A stretch of DNA of 64,000 nt from Streptomyces lydicus (GTDB lineage Bacteria; Actinomycetota; Actinomycetes; Streptomycetales; Streptomycetaceae), in the NCBI RefSeq assembly GCF_001729485.1, contig NZ_CP017157.1:5890001-5954000 (forward strand), written 5' to 3'. Below, piece by piece: positions 42,585 through 51,297 of the stretch. A program made the position numbers and the translations under genes. Position 1 is the first letter of the stretch; each line of letters begins with the position of its first letter. The notes below the pieces were generated by a model. It did not search any database. It saw nothing but the letters and a program-made list of their open reading frames with translations, and was not told the DNA's origin.

Positions 42585-43619
42585 ATGCCCTCAGCTCGGA
42601 GCGAGGCCACGATGGCCGATGTGGCCCGGCGGGCAGGGGTTTCGGTGTCCACCGTCTCGCGCACCCTGCGCGGACTGTCGACGGTCTCGGCCCCGACCCG
42701 CGCCCGGGTGGAAGCGGCGGCCCGCGAGCTCTCCTTCGCGATCACCCGCAGCGCATCGAGCCTCGTCACCGGCCGCACCGGCCGCGTCGCCGTACTGCTC
42801 CCGGACCTGGAGTCGTGGTTCCTGGGCGCCGCGCTCTCCGGCATGGCGCCCGCCCTGCGCGACGCCGGCCTGGAACTGCTCGTGTACAGCGTCACCGACG
42901 TCCGCGAACGTGCCGACTTCTTCGACCGGTTGCCGGCCCGCCGCAACGCCGACGCCCTCCTCGTCGTGAGCTTCGCGCTCTCCCCCGCCGAACGTGCCCG
43001 CCTGGACGACCTGGGCATGCCGCTCGTCTTCGTCAGCCAGCACGCCCCGGGCCGCCCCAGCGTCTACGTGGACGACGAGGACGCCGCCCTGCGCGGCACC
43101 CGCCACCTCCTCAACCTCGGCCACCGGCGGATCGCCTTCCTCCAGACGGCCGACGGGACCGGCTTCACCTGGAGCAGCAAGAGCCGCCTCGCGGGCCATC
43201 TGCGGGCCCTGACCGAGGCGGGCATCGAGCCCGACGACGCACTCGTCCTCAGCGTGCCGGACTGGAAGGGCAACGGAATGGCCGCGGCGGTCGGACGCCT
43301 GCTGTCCCTGCAGGACCCGCCCACCGCCCTCTTCACCGAGACCGACGACCTGGCCTTCCGCCTGCTCGCAGCGCTACGGGACGCCAACATCCCGGTCCCC
43401 GGGCGGGTTTCGGTCATGGGCTTCGACGACCACGTCATGGCCGGCGTCATGGGCCTGACGACGCTGGCCCAGCCCGCCGTGGAAATCGGCCGCGCCGCGG
43501 TGCACCTCGCCCGCTCGGTGATCGACAACTCCGACGGCACCCACCCCCGCCACATCGTCCTCCCCACCGAACTCGTCCCCCGCGGCACCACGGCACCACC
43601 ACCGCCGGCGGGGCTCTAG
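42585..43619 (+). CDS. LacI-family regulator of the alpha-glucosidase
   Basis: 344 residues. Helix-turn-helix and hinge MADVARRAGVSVSTVSRTLRGLSTVSAPTRARVEAAARELSF begin at residue 10; the sugar-binding domain runs to the end (VMGFDDHVMAGVMGLTTLAQP is the conserved block). Split from aglA by 224 bp holding two matched operators. The inducer is presumably a glucoside. ATG 42585 gives nine residues before the HTH; an internal ATG 42612 is possible. Confidence 0.92.
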   Translation: MPSARSEATMADVARRAGVSVSTVSRTLRGLSTVSAPTRARVEAAARELSFAITRSASSLVTGRTGRVAVLLPDLESWFLGAALSGMAPALRDAGLELLVYSVTDVRERADFFDRLPARRNADALLVVSFALSPAERARLDDLGMPLVFVSQHAPGRPSVYVDDEDAALRGTRHLLNLGHRRIAFLQTADGTGFTWSSKSRLAGHLRALTEAGIEPDDALVLSVPDWKGNGMAAAVGRLLSLQDPPTALFTETDDLAFRLLAALRDANIPVPGRVSVMGFDDHVMAGVMGLTTLAQPAVEIGRAAVHLARSVIDNSDGTHPRHIVLPTELVPRGTTAPPPPAGL

Positions 43620-43976
43620 ACCCTCCCGGCTACGCCCCACCGCCCCGCGGCCGCACCGGAGTTCACCGCCGCGCTGCAACCGACAGCGACGGGCCCGGTC
43701 GCGTGATCATCCTGGCCTGCACCGAGCAGACGAGCGTCTCGATCCAGCCAACACCCTCTCCACCCCTACGACCGACACGTTGTGGTGGAAATCAGCCCGG
43801 ACACTCCGCTGGCCGCAAAGAACATCGGCGTACGCCTCCTCCAGGACGCGCCGCACGACTTCCTCGGCAACCGCATCCCCACCGCGCACCCGAACCCGGG
43901 GGCGTACCAGGCGGCCGACCGCTCCCGAACGGCAGCGGGCTACCTTAGTTGCCCCCAAATTAGTAACCTGGCAACT
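43620..43976. other. 357-bp gap without a supported gene
   Basis: The plus frame upstream of padR stays open from 43782 (segments such as AAKNIGVRLLQDAPHDFLGNR) but has no recognised homologue and no RBS. It could be remnant coding sequence. GC is lower just before padR, where the operator-like repeat lies. Confidence 0.4.
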
Positions 43977-43977
43977 A
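43946..43977. promoter_or_regulatory. Inverted repeat at the padR start
   Basis: TAGTTGCC (43946-43953) and GGCAACTA (43970-43977) pair perfectly over 8 bp with a 16-bp spacer, and the right arm touches the start codon. TTAGTAAC between them is a partial third copy. Expected site of PadR autoregulation. Confidence 0.65.
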
Positions 43978-44591
43978 TGATCTACAAGCGCTCAACGTTG
44001 GCTCTGGCGGTGCTCTCCCTGCTGGCCGAGGTGGACCACCAGCAGGAGCCCGGCATGCACCCCTACCGGATGCAGCGGTTGATGAAGGACCGCGGCAAGG
44101 GCGAAGTGGTCAACGTGGGACAGCGGGCCAGCCTCTACCGCACCATCGAGCGGCTGCACCGCAAGGCCCTGATCGAGGTGCGGGAGAGCAGCCGCGAGCA
44201 CAACCGCCCCGAGCGGACGCTCTACGCCCTCACCGACGAGGGCCGTGCCGTGTGGCGGGGCTGGATGCTCGACGCGCTGGCGGCACCGACCCGCGAGTAC
44301 CCGGAGTTCCTGGCCGCCATGGCGTTCGTCCCGCTCCTCGAACCGGGCGAGGTGGCCGAGCAACTGGAGAAGCGCCGGGCGAACCTCGCCACCGAACTGG
44401 CCCGCCTCGACGCGCAGATCGCGGCGTCCGGGGAGTGGGGCAGGTTGTTCACCCTGGAGATGGAGTGCATGCGGGCCACGACCGCCGCGGAGCTGGACTG
44501 GGTCGCATCCGTCATCGCGGACCTGCGCTCCGGTCGCATCACCTGGACCAAGGAGTGGCTGGCCGCCATGGCGGCCGCGCACGCCCGCTGA
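43977..44591 (+). CDS. PadR-family transcriptional regulator
   Basis: 204 residues. PadR winged helix in STLALAVLSLLAEVDHQQEPGMHPYRMQRLMKDRG and RASLYRTIERLHRKALIEVRE, followed by a C-terminal Vir-like helical dimerisation domain. ATG 43977 fits the family start (MIYKRSTLALAVL); an in-frame start at 43782 would add 65 unrelated residues. The flavin monooxygenase gene follows 91 nt later and is the likely target, as PadR proteins commonly control detoxification or efflux genes. Confidence 0.9.
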   Translation: MIYKRSTLALAVLSLLAEVDHQQEPGMHPYRMQRLMKDRGKGEVVNVGQRASLYRTIERLHRKALIEVRESSREHNRPERTLYALTDEGRAVWRGWMLDALAAPTREYPEFLAAMAFVPLLEPGEVAEQLEKRRANLATELARLDAQIAASGEWGRLFTLEMECMRATTAAELDWVASVIADLRSGRITWTKEWLAAMAAAHAR

Positions 44592-44682
44592 GCCGCCCAC
44601 GCGCCCGGGCGGACCACGTCCCGGGCAGCGCCCGGGACCACGGCGCCGACGCGCCTTCCACATGAGGAAATGGGAGACCGAA

Positions 44683-46056
44683 ATGCCCGGTTTACCTTTG
44701 CATGTCATCATCATCGGCGCCGGCACGGGCGGGCTCTGCCTCGCCCAGGGCCTCAAGCGAGCGGGCGTCGGCGTCGCGGTGTACGAGCGCGACCGCACCC
44801 GCCGCGACGGTCTGCAGGGCTACCGGGTCGGCATCGACGCCGACGGCAAGCGGGCACTGCGGGCCAACCTGTCGCCCGAGCTGTACCGCACCTTTCTCAC
44901 CACCTGCGCCCAACGGCCCCTCTACGGCAACCAGATGACGCACGAGAAGAAGTTCCTCTTCTCGGCCGGGCCGGAGGTGCTGAAGCCCGAGGACCAGCCG
45001 TCGGAGGACGACGCCGACGAGTCGGTGAGCCGTATGACGCTGCGGCAGGTGCTGCTGACCGGGGTGGAGGACATCGTCCACTTCGACAAGCACTTCACCC
45101 ACTACGAGCAGCACGACGACGGCCGGGTCACCGCGTTCTTCTCGGACGGCGGCTCGGCGACCGGCGACCTCCTCGTGGGCGCCGAGGGGGCCAACTCCCC
45201 CGTCCGCCGGCAGTACCTGCCGCACGCCAAGCTGGTCGACACCGGGCTGATCGGCATCACCGGCAAGACGCCGCTCACCGACGAGACCAGGGCCCTACTA
45301 CCCAAGGAGGTGACGGAGGGCGTCACCATGGTGCACGGCCCCAAGGGGTTCATGTGCATCCTGCACGTGATGCGCTTCAAGTGGGACGAGGACGGCAAGC
45401 CGAAGCAGGGCATCGGCAGCACCGACGCGGAGGCACTGCGCGCCTGGCCGGGGATGCTGTACGACAACAGCCGTGACTACATCATGTGGGGGCTCGCGGC
45501 CTCGGAGCAGTGGCTACCGAAGGACGTCACGCGGATGCGCGGCGCCCGCATCCAGCAGCTCGTACAGGAGAAGACCGCGTCATGGCACCCCGACTTCCGG
45601 CGGATCTTCTCCCTGGGCGACCCGAACAGCAGCTTCCCCCTGGTGATCCGGACGTCCGAGCCGATCAACCCGTGGACGCCGAGCAATGTCACGCTCATCG
45701 GCGACGCCATCCACACCATGACGCCGGGCCGCGGGGTGGGCGCCAACACCGCGCTGCGCGACGCCCGACTGCTCACCCGCAAGCTGGTCGCCGCGCATGC
45801 CGGGGAACTCCCCCTCCTCGACGCGGTGGGCCAGTACGAGACCACCATGACCTCCTACGCCTGGGACGCCGTCATCACGTCGCGGGCCCAGATGGACGGG
45901 CACTCCGTCATGCACAAGGGTGACCTGATCGGCACCCTGGCCCGGACCGGCATGCGCACCGCGATGCGCACGATGAACCATCTGCCCCCGGTCAAGCGCA
46001 AGATCGTGCTCGCGGAGAGCTCGTTCCGCGGCGCCGGCCGCGAGGACGAGGACTGA
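44683..46056 (+). CDS. FAD-dependent aromatic monooxygenase
   Basis: 457 residues. FAD fold VIIIGAGTGGLCLAQGL, DG motif DLLVGAEGANSPVRRQYLP, GD motif VTLIGDAIHTMTPGRGVGANTALRDA. Related to the group that hydroxylates aromatic polyketides or inactivates antibiotics. GGGAG 6 nt upstream sets ATG 44683; ATG 44662 is in frame. Probably transcribed with padR. Confidence 0.9.
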   Translation: MPGLPLHVIIIGAGTGGLCLAQGLKRAGVGVAVYERDRTRRDGLQGYRVGIDADGKRALRANLSPELYRTFLTTCAQRPLYGNQMTHEKKFLFSAGPEVLKPEDQPSEDDADESVSRMTLRQVLLTGVEDIVHFDKHFTHYEQHDDGRVTAFFSDGGSATGDLLVGAEGANSPVRRQYLPHAKLVDTGLIGITGKTPLTDETRALLPKEVTEGVTMVHGPKGFMCILHVMRFKWDEDGKPKQGIGSTDAEALRAWPGMLYDNSRDYIMWGLAASEQWLPKDVTRMRGARIQQLVQEKTASWHPDFRRIFSLGDPNSSFPLVIRTSEPINPWTPSNVTLIGDAIHTMTPGRGVGANTALRDARLLTRKLVAAHAGELPLLDAVGQYETTMTSYAWDAVITSRAQMDGHSVMHKGDLIGTLARTGMRTAMRTMNHLPPVKRKIVLAESSFRGAGREDED

Positions 46057-46082
46057 TCCACCGCGCTGTTGAACGCCTGGCG

Positions 46083-46193
46083 ATGGAGACCGAACTACTT
46101 CAGATATTCGACTCCGCCTACTCCGATCAATTGGAAGCGGCACGCAAACGCCTGATTGCGGACCTCGGCGATTTCGGACAGCCGGCACCCTGA
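46083..46193 (+). CDS. Possible 36-aa ORF or gene remnant
   Basis: The frame reads METELLQIFDSAYSDQLEAA and continues to a stop at 46193. It is helical, charged and less GC-rich than nearby genes, and stays open back to the monooxygenase stop. There is no RBS. It may be a fragment of a lost gene. Confidence 0.25.
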   Translation: METELLQIFDSAYSDQLEAARKRLIADLGDFGQPAP

Positions 46194-46204
46194 TGGCCAA
46201 CGGT

Positions 46205-46233
46205 CGGCCTGCCGACGGACTGTTGGCAGGCCG
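46205..46233. terminator. Hairpin between convergent genes
   Basis: CGGCCTGCC (46205-46213) and GGCAGGCCG (46225-46233): perfect 9-bp stem, 11-nt loop, between the monooxygenase and the leftward GT2 gene. Confidence 0.6.
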
Positions 46234-46306
46234 GCCCCGCCGGCGGTCCACCCGGCGAGGCATGACAGCTGTCGGTGCGTCCACGTCGGGCCCGCGCTTG
46301 TCGGCG

Positions 46307-47398
46307 TTATCCCGTCCCGGCCAGCGCTGTTCGGGTGGTGGGGGTGTCGGCGCGGCCCTTCTCGTAGACGGTCAGACCTCGGGCCAGATGAAGGGGTACC
46401 AGCAGCAGTTCCACGATGAGGGCCTTCCAGGCGTAGACGAGGTTGACGGCCTTGGTGGCGTAGACGCAGGGGATGTTCAACAGGACTTGGGCGAAGGAGA
46501 GTTTGCGGCGGTGGGCGGCGTAGAGGAGAGGTGGGGTCGTGAGCAGGAGTTCGGCGCCTGTCCACCAGAGGAAGGTGAGCCAGGGTGGCTGGTCGGTGGT
46601 GGCGGCGGCCACGAAGGGGGTCGCCCACCAGAGGGGCGCGGTGAGGATCTCCATGAGGGCGAGCAGGACCCAGAGCGCGAGCAGGGGTTTGCGGAGGATC
46701 AGGCGGCCCAGGTGGAGCCGGACGTTCTGACAGAAGCCGGCCATCCAGCGCCAGACCTGTTTGCGGAGGTAGGTGAGGTCTTCCGGGTCGGCGGCCAGGG
46801 CCACCGCGTCGGGGACGTAGACCGCGCGTCTGCCGGCGATCTGCTGGGACCAGGTGTAATCCATGTCCTCGACGATGGTGCGTTCGGGGAAGCCGCCGAA
46901 GGCCATCAGGTCGTCGCGGCGGAAGACGGAGCAGCAACCCGAGCAGACCATGGGGCTGTTGGCGCGTGCCTGAATGGGGCGGTGCCAGTGAAAGCCGAAG
47001 AGGTACTCGGTGGAGCGGCCGCGTTCCCAGAGGGTGCGGGTGTGGCGGGTGCGGACCGTGCCTGCCGCGACCGAGACGGCCGGGTCGCGGAAGACCGGAA
47101 CGACGGTCTCGATGTAGTCGGGCGCGAGGACCGTGTCGGCGTCGACGGCCAGCACGAGGTCGGTGGTGCAGTGCGGAAGGGCGTAGTTCTGGGCTCTGGC
47201 CTTGCTGCCGAGGTTGCGGGGTGGGCGCAGTACGGTCACGCCGTGTGAGGCCGCCACCTCGCCCGTGCGGTCCGTGGAGGCGTCGTCCACGACGAGGACG
47301 CGGTCAGGCGGCACCGTCTGCCGGGCGAGAGCTTCCAGCGTGGCCGGCAGGCCCTCCTCCTCGTTGTGAGCAGGCACGATGACGGTGATGGTGTGCAT
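46307..47398 (-). CDS. Membrane GT2 glycosyltransferase (processive type)
   Basis: 363 residues. Catalytic set: VVDDASTDRTG, VDADTVLAPD (DxD), IVEDMDYTW (catalytic Asp) and KQVWRW, the QxxRW motif of cellulose, chitin, hyaluronan and poly-GlcNAc synthases. Three to four hydrophobic segments at ~220-345. There is no N-terminal helix pair and no partner genes of known exopolysaccharide operons, so product is unknown. ATG 47398 has GGGGGAAC ~6 nt upstream. Confidence 0.9.
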   Translation of the reverse strand: MHTITVIVPAHNEEEGLPATLEALARQTVPPDRVLVVDDASTDRTGEVAASHGVTVLRPPRNLGSKARAQNYALPHCTTDLVLAVDADTVLAPDYIETVVPVFRDPAVSVAAGTVRTRHTRTLWERGRSTEYLFGFHWHRPIQARANSPMVCSGCCSVFRRDDLMAFGGFPERTIVEDMDYTWSQQIAGRRAVYVPDAVALAADPEDLTYLRKQVWRWMAGFCQNVRLHLGRLILRKPLLALWVLLALMEILTAPLWWATPFVAAATTDQPPWLTFLWWTGAELLLTTPPLLYAAHRRKLSFAQVLLNIPCVYATKAVNLVYAWKALIVELLLVPLHLARGLTVYEKGRADTPTTRTALAGTG

Positions 47399-47504
47399 GT
47401 CGAGTTCCCCCTGTGGTGCGGATCGTGCTGACGACGACGGCGATCAGTCCGATCAGGCCGTAGACGATGGTGCTGATGCCGATGAACGGCAGTCCTCCGT
47501 GCAT
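47304..47504 (-). CDS. Candidate small membrane peptide overlapping the GT2 start
   Basis: 66 residues from ATG 47504. HGGLPFIGISTIVYGLIGLIAVVV contains one clear membrane helix, then a basic His/Arg tail. It overlaps the GT2 gene by 95 nt in another frame. The helix is more convincing than a chance ORF, and small hydrophobic partners do occur with GT2 synthases, but RBS is weak. Confidence 0.35.
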   Translation of the reverse strand: MHGGLPFIGISTIVYGLIGLIAVVVSTIRTTGGTRHAHHHRHRACSQRGGGPAGHAGSSRPADGAA

Positions 47505-47620
47505 GTCACCGACGGTAGGGGGAACGGCTCCCGGATGGTTTCGGAGGCTGCCTCCTGTGGATAAGTCGCTTGGCGGGGGGCGTGCGTTGCCTCCTCTGCG
47601 CGCATGCGGGGGGGGAGCTG

Positions 47621-49033
47621 CTAGCGCGTCGTGGTGGGTGTGGCGGGTGTGGCGGATGGCGTGCGGGAGCGGGTGGGGAGGGTGGTGGCGCACAGGGCGC
47701 CGAGGGCGGCTGAGGCGGCGAGGGGAAGGAGGGCGGACCGCAGGGTCGGGGTGTAGGTGAGCAGCATGGTCGCGGTGGCGACGCCCAGGACGGGGCCGAC
47801 GTTCATGGCGGTCTGCTGGAGTCCGCCGGCGACACCGGCGTTGTCCACGGGGGCGTGGCGCACGATGACCGCGGTGGCGGTGACCATCACCGTGCCGAAC
47901 CCGGCGCCCAGGAGGAGGAAGCCGGTGCCGGCCTCCAACGGGCTCGACTTGGCGTCGAGTTGGGAGAGGATGAGGGTCCCCAGGGTCAGGAGGATCATGG
48001 CGACCGTGGTCGTGCGGCGGGGGCCGTACCGGCGTTGCAGTACGGCAGAGGTGGGGGCGCTCAGCACCATCAGCAGGGGCAGCGGCAGGACTTGGAGGCC
48101 GCACCGGAACGGGTCCAGGTGCCGGACGTTCTGCAGGTAGTAGCTGCTGACGAAGAGCGTGCCGAACAGGGCGGCGGAGGCGGCCAGGAGTATGGCCAGG
48201 GATGCGGCGACCGCCTTGGAGGCGGCCACGCGTGGGGGCACCAGAGGGCTCGCGGTGCGGCGTTCGTGGCGGACGAACACCGCGAAGGCGACCACGGCGG
48301 TGAGCACGGCCACCGTGGTGGTGGTCGCCCAGCCGTGCGTGGGCAGCGTGACCAGGGTGTGCACGAGGCACACCAGGGTGATGCCGAGCAGGCCGGCGCC
48401 CGGAAGGTCGAGGCCGGTCGGCGGGCGGCCCAGGGGCGTCGGCAGCGGTGCCGGCGGTACGCGCACGGCGAGCGCCAGGACGCCGATCAGCAGGGCGGGG
48501 GGAACGTTGAGGAAGAAGACCGCGCGCCAGCCCAGTTGGGTGACCAGTGCGCCGCCGAGAAGCGGGCCTGCCGCGGCCGCGAGACCGATGGCGCTGGTAC
48601 GCAGCGCGAGCGGCATGCCGAGGCGGTCGGGCGGGTAGGCCGCGCGCAGCATCCCGAGGGTGGCCGGCTGCAGCAGCGCGCCGAAGACGCCTTGGGCTAT
48701 GCGCAGGGCGATGACCCAGCCGACACCGGGGGCCAGGCCGATCCCCGCCGAGGCGGCGCCGAAGCCGAGGATTCCGAGGGCGAACATGCGCTGGTGCCCG
48801 TAGCGGTCACCGAGGCGGCCGGCGAAGACGAGCAGGCTGGCCACGGCGATGAGGTAGCCGGTACTGGTCCACTGGACCTGCGCGAACGTGGCGTGCAGGG
48901 TGCGCTGCAGCGTGGGCTGGGCGACGGTCAGCACGGTGCCGTCCAGGGCGACGATCACGGCGCCGGTGATGCTGCCGATGAGGACGAGCCGCTGGTGGCG
49001 CCGTGGGGTCACCTGCTCTCCGGTCAGGGTCAC
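47621..49033 (-). CDS. MFS drug efflux transporter (DHA2, 14 TM)
   Basis: 470 residues, fourteen hydrophobic segments. Motif A GRLGDRYGHQRMF, motif C region in GLAAAAGPLLGGALVTQLGWRAVFFLNVP, and VALDGTVLTVAQPTLQ in helix 1. Family exports antibiotics, dyes or biocides by proton antiport. GTG 49033 overlaps the tetR stop (GTGA), so repressor and pump are co-transcribed. Confidence 0.93.
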   Translation of the reverse strand: MTLTGEQVTPRRHQRLVLIGSITGAVIVALDGTVLTVAQPTLQRTLHATFAQVQWTSTGYLIAVASLLVFAGRLGDRYGHQRMFALGILGFGAASAGIGLAPGVGWVIALRIAQGVFGALLQPATLGMLRAAYPPDRLGMPLALRTSAIGLAAAAGPLLGGALVTQLGWRAVFFLNVPPALLIGVLALAVRVPPAPLPTPLGRPPTGLDLPGAGLLGITLVCLVHTLVTLPTHGWATTTTVAVLTAVVAFAVFVRHERRTASPLVPPRVAASKAVAASLAILLAASAALFGTLFVSSYYLQNVRHLDPFRCGLQVLPLPLLMVLSAPTSAVLQRRYGPRRTTTVAMILLTLGTLILSQLDAKSSPLEAGTGFLLLGAGFGTVMVTATAVIVRHAPVDNAGVAGGLQQTAMNVGPVLGVATATMLLTYTPTLRSALLPLAASAALGALCATTLPTRSRTPSATPATPTTTR

Positions 49034-49665
49034 CGGCCCTCCGGTCCCAGGTGCGCGTCCAGGGTGGCGCGCAGCAGCGGTTCGACGTCGTCGGCTCCGG
49101 TGGCGAGCTGGAGGCTGCCCCATTCCCAGAGCTGGGCGATGCCGTGCAGGTTCGCCCACAGCGTGCCCGCGATCACCGGGGGCGGCGCCTCGGTTCGCGG
49201 CTCCACTTGGCGGACGAGGTCCACGAGCACGGTGAAGAGCGGCAGGCTGGTCTCCCGCAGGCCGAGCTGATTGCTCTCCAGCAGGTCGTGACGGAACATC
49301 AGCTCGTACATTCCGCGGTTGGTCCGCGCGAAGTCCAGGTAGAGCCGCGCCAGGGTCATGAGCCCGGCGCGGGGATCCGGCCGGCCGGCGTCGAGCACCG
49401 CGGTGACCCGGGCGGCCAGGTCGGCGAAGCCCTGGCGGGCGATGGCGGAGAGCAGCGACAGGTGGGTCGGGAAGTAGCGGCGCGGCGCGCCGTGCGAGAC
49501 CCCGGCGCGGCGGGCGATCTCGCGCAGGGACAGCGCCTGCACGCCTTCCCTGCCGACCAGTTCGACGCCGGCCTGGACCAACCGGGCGCGCAGGCCGGTG
49601 TCCTGGGGTGGTTCCGCCGGCTCGCGGTGCTGCGCGGCTTCTTCCGCGTGTGCGTTCATAGACAC
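49030..49665 (-). CDS. TetR-family repressor
   Basis: 211 residues from GTG 49665, or 209 from ATG 49659. HTH: LSLREIARRAGVSHGAPRRYFPTHLSLLSAIA. C-terminal domain is TetR_C-type (RGMYELMFRHDLLES). The first palindromic operator overlaps the start codon itself, the second lies 10 bp further upstream. Controls its own operon with the MFS pump. Confidence 0.92.
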   Translation of the reverse strand: MSMNAHAEEAAQHREPAEPPQDTGLRARLVQAGVELVGREGVQALSLREIARRAGVSHGAPRRYFPTHLSLLSAIARQGFADLAARVTAVLDAGRPDPRAGLMTLARLYLDFARTNRGMYELMFRHDLLESNQLGLRETSLPLFTVLVDLVRQVEPRTEAPPPVIAGTLWANLHGIAQLWEWGSLQLATGADDVEPLLRATLDAHLGPEGR

Positions 49666-49671
49666 TGTCTA
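49659..49671. promoter_or_regulatory. TetR operator 1
   Basis: TAGACACTGTCTA, perfect 13-bp palindrome around a central C, covering the repressor start codon. Confidence 0.8.
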
Positions 49672-49680
49672 CCAGGTCAC

Positions 49681-49697
49681 CGTAGACAGTGTCTACG
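49681..49697. promoter_or_regulatory. TetR operator 2
   Basis: CGTAGACAGTGTCTACG, perfect 17-bp palindrome. Same TAGACA-n-TGTCTA core as operator 1; centres 24 bp apart, a little over two helical turns. Confidence 0.85.
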
Positions 49698-49716
49698 CGA
49701 GTCGGCGCACAAAGAG

Positions 49717-49757
49717 GCCGGCCGCCGCGCCCCGTGGGGGCGAGCGCGACGGCCGGC
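49717..49757 (-). terminator. Terminator of the subtilase gene
   Basis: GCCGGCCG (49717-49724) pairs with CGGCCGGC (49750-49757), and inside it CGCCCC and GGGGCG form a further stem. It lies 23 nt past the protease stop on the leftward strand. Confidence 0.65.
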
Positions 49758-49779
49758 GTACAGCTGAGGGGTCAGGTGG

Positions 49780-50988
49780 TTACTCGACGACCTTCAGCAG
49801 CTTGTTGGGAGTGCCCTCACTCGGGTTGGTGATCTTGTCGGCGGTGGCACCGGCGGTCAGCGCCTTCTCCACGTCAGCCGGCTTGGCGTCCTTGTGGCCG
49901 GCCAGGTAGACCGCGGCGGCACCCACGACGTGCGGGGTGGCCATGGACGTACCGGAGATGGTCTTGGTGGCGTCGTCGCCGGTGTTCCAGTCCGAGGTGA
50001 TGTCGGAGCCGGGGGCGTACAGGTCCACCACGCTGCCGTAGTTGGAGAAGTCGGACTGCTCGTCCTTGTTGGTGCTGGAGGCCACGGTGATGGCCTCCTT
50101 GACGCGCGCCGGGGAGCCCTGGCCCGCGTCGGTGGACTCGTTGCCTGCCGCGACACCGAAGGTGACACCGGAGTCGATGGCCTTCTTCACGGCGGCGTCG
50201 AGCGCCTCGTCGGCGCCGCCACCGAGCGACATGTTGGCGACCGACGGGCCCTTGTGGTTCTTGGTGACCCAGTCGATGCCGGCCACGACCTGCTCGGTGG
50301 TACCCGAGCCCTGGCCGTCCAGGACCTTGACGGCCACGATCTTGGCCTTCTTGGCGACGCCGTGCGCCTCACCGGCGATGGTGCCGGAGACGTGCGTGCC
50401 GTGGCCGTTGTCGTCCTCGGCCTTGTTGCTGCCGTCGACGGCGTTGAAGCCGTACGACGCGCGACCGCCGAAGTCCTTGTGGCTGATGTGCACGCCGGTG
50501 TCGATGACGTACGCAGTGACGCCCTCACCCGCGCTGTCGGGGTAGTTGTACTTCTTGTCGCCCTGCGTGTCCGCCTGGTCGATGCGATCCAGGCCCCACG
50601 ACGGCGGGTTGTCCTGGGTGGCGTCGATGTGGAACTTCTTGTTCTGCACGACCTTGTCGACCGCCGGGTCGGCGGCGAGGCGCTTGGCCTCCTCGGTGCT
50701 CAGACCGGACGCCGAGAAGCCGTCGATGGCGGAGGAGTACTTCCGCTTCACCTTGCCGCCGTACTTGGCGGCCAGGTCGCCGCTCTCGGCGGTACGGACC
50801 GACTTCTTCAGCATGACGATGTAGCTGCCGTTCACGGCGCCCTTGACCTCGGCGCCGAAGATCTTGCCCTCGGCCGGGGCGGGTGAGGCACCCGCGGTGA
50901 CGGCCGTGACGGTGGCGATACCAGTCGCGGCCACCGCGGCGGCTATCGCCGTGACGAGCCGCTTCTTGCTGGAACGCTTGTGAGCCAT
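49780..50988 (-). CDS. Secreted subtilisin-like serine protease (S8)
   Basis: 402 residues. Lys-rich Sec signal peptide (KRSSKKRLVTAIAAAVAATGIATVTAV), I9 propeptide (~50-120: NGSYIVMLKKSVRTAES to VDKVVQNKKFHIDA), then the catalytic domain: Asp in AYVIDTGV, His in NGHGTHVSG, Ser in GTSMATPHVVG. Oxyanion Asn in GVAAGNES. Lower GC and many Lys residues compared with neighbours, typical for an abundant exported enzyme. No C-terminal extra domain. ATG 50988. Confidence 0.95.
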   Translation of the reverse strand: MAHKRSSKKRLVTAIAAAVAATGIATVTAVTAGASPAPAEGKIFGAEVKGAVNGSYIVMLKKSVRTAESGDLAAKYGGKVKRKYSSAIDGFSASGLSTEEAKRLAADPAVDKVVQNKKFHIDATQDNPPSWGLDRIDQADTQGDKKYNYPDSAGEGVTAYVIDTGVHISHKDFGGRASYGFNAVDGSNKAEDDNGHGTHVSGTIAGEAHGVAKKAKIVAVKVLDGQGSGTTEQVVAGIDWVTKNHKGPSVANMSLGGGADEALDAAVKKAIDSGVTFGVAAGNESTDAGQGSPARVKEAITVASSTNKDEQSDFSNYGSVVDLYAPGSDITSDWNTGDDATKTISGTSMATPHVVGAAAVYLAGHKDAKPADVEKALTAGATADKITNPSEGTPNKLLKVVE

Positions 50989-51297
50989 TGCGAGGGTTCT
51001 CCTCGTTTTGTGGTGTGGGGGGAAAGCGTTGCGCCAACAGCCCCTGAACGCAGGAAGATCTGCGTCGGGCTGGCTCGAAACCCTGTCTGATTGATGAGTT
51101 CAATTCAAGGGCGGCCCGGCCGTGTGAGATAAGCAACAAGGCTGCAAATTGCGCGAAGTTGCTACAGAACCGGTCAAAAAAACCGGGGGGTTGAACCTCA
51201 GGGGCTCAACTCCGTTTACATACGGGCAACAGAGGGTTACAAGCGGTTCCGGAGTGGCGGCCCCGGGTCCGTTCACCGTCCGAAGCCCGGCGCGGGC
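50989..51297. other. AT-richer gap upstream of the subtilase
   Basis: 309 bp without a gene, with runs such as seven A near 51175 and ATTCAATTC-like stretches. GTTGAACC and GGGCTCAAC around 51190-51212 form an imperfect hairpin that could end the sugar-transport operon. The subtilase promoter must lie here; I cannot fix its boxes. Confidence 0.5.

Noticed and set aside
43782..43976. 65-residue N-terminal extension of the PadR protein
   Set aside because: PadR proteins start at the MIYKRSTLAL segment, and the inverted repeat ending at 43977 fits an operator, not coding sequence.
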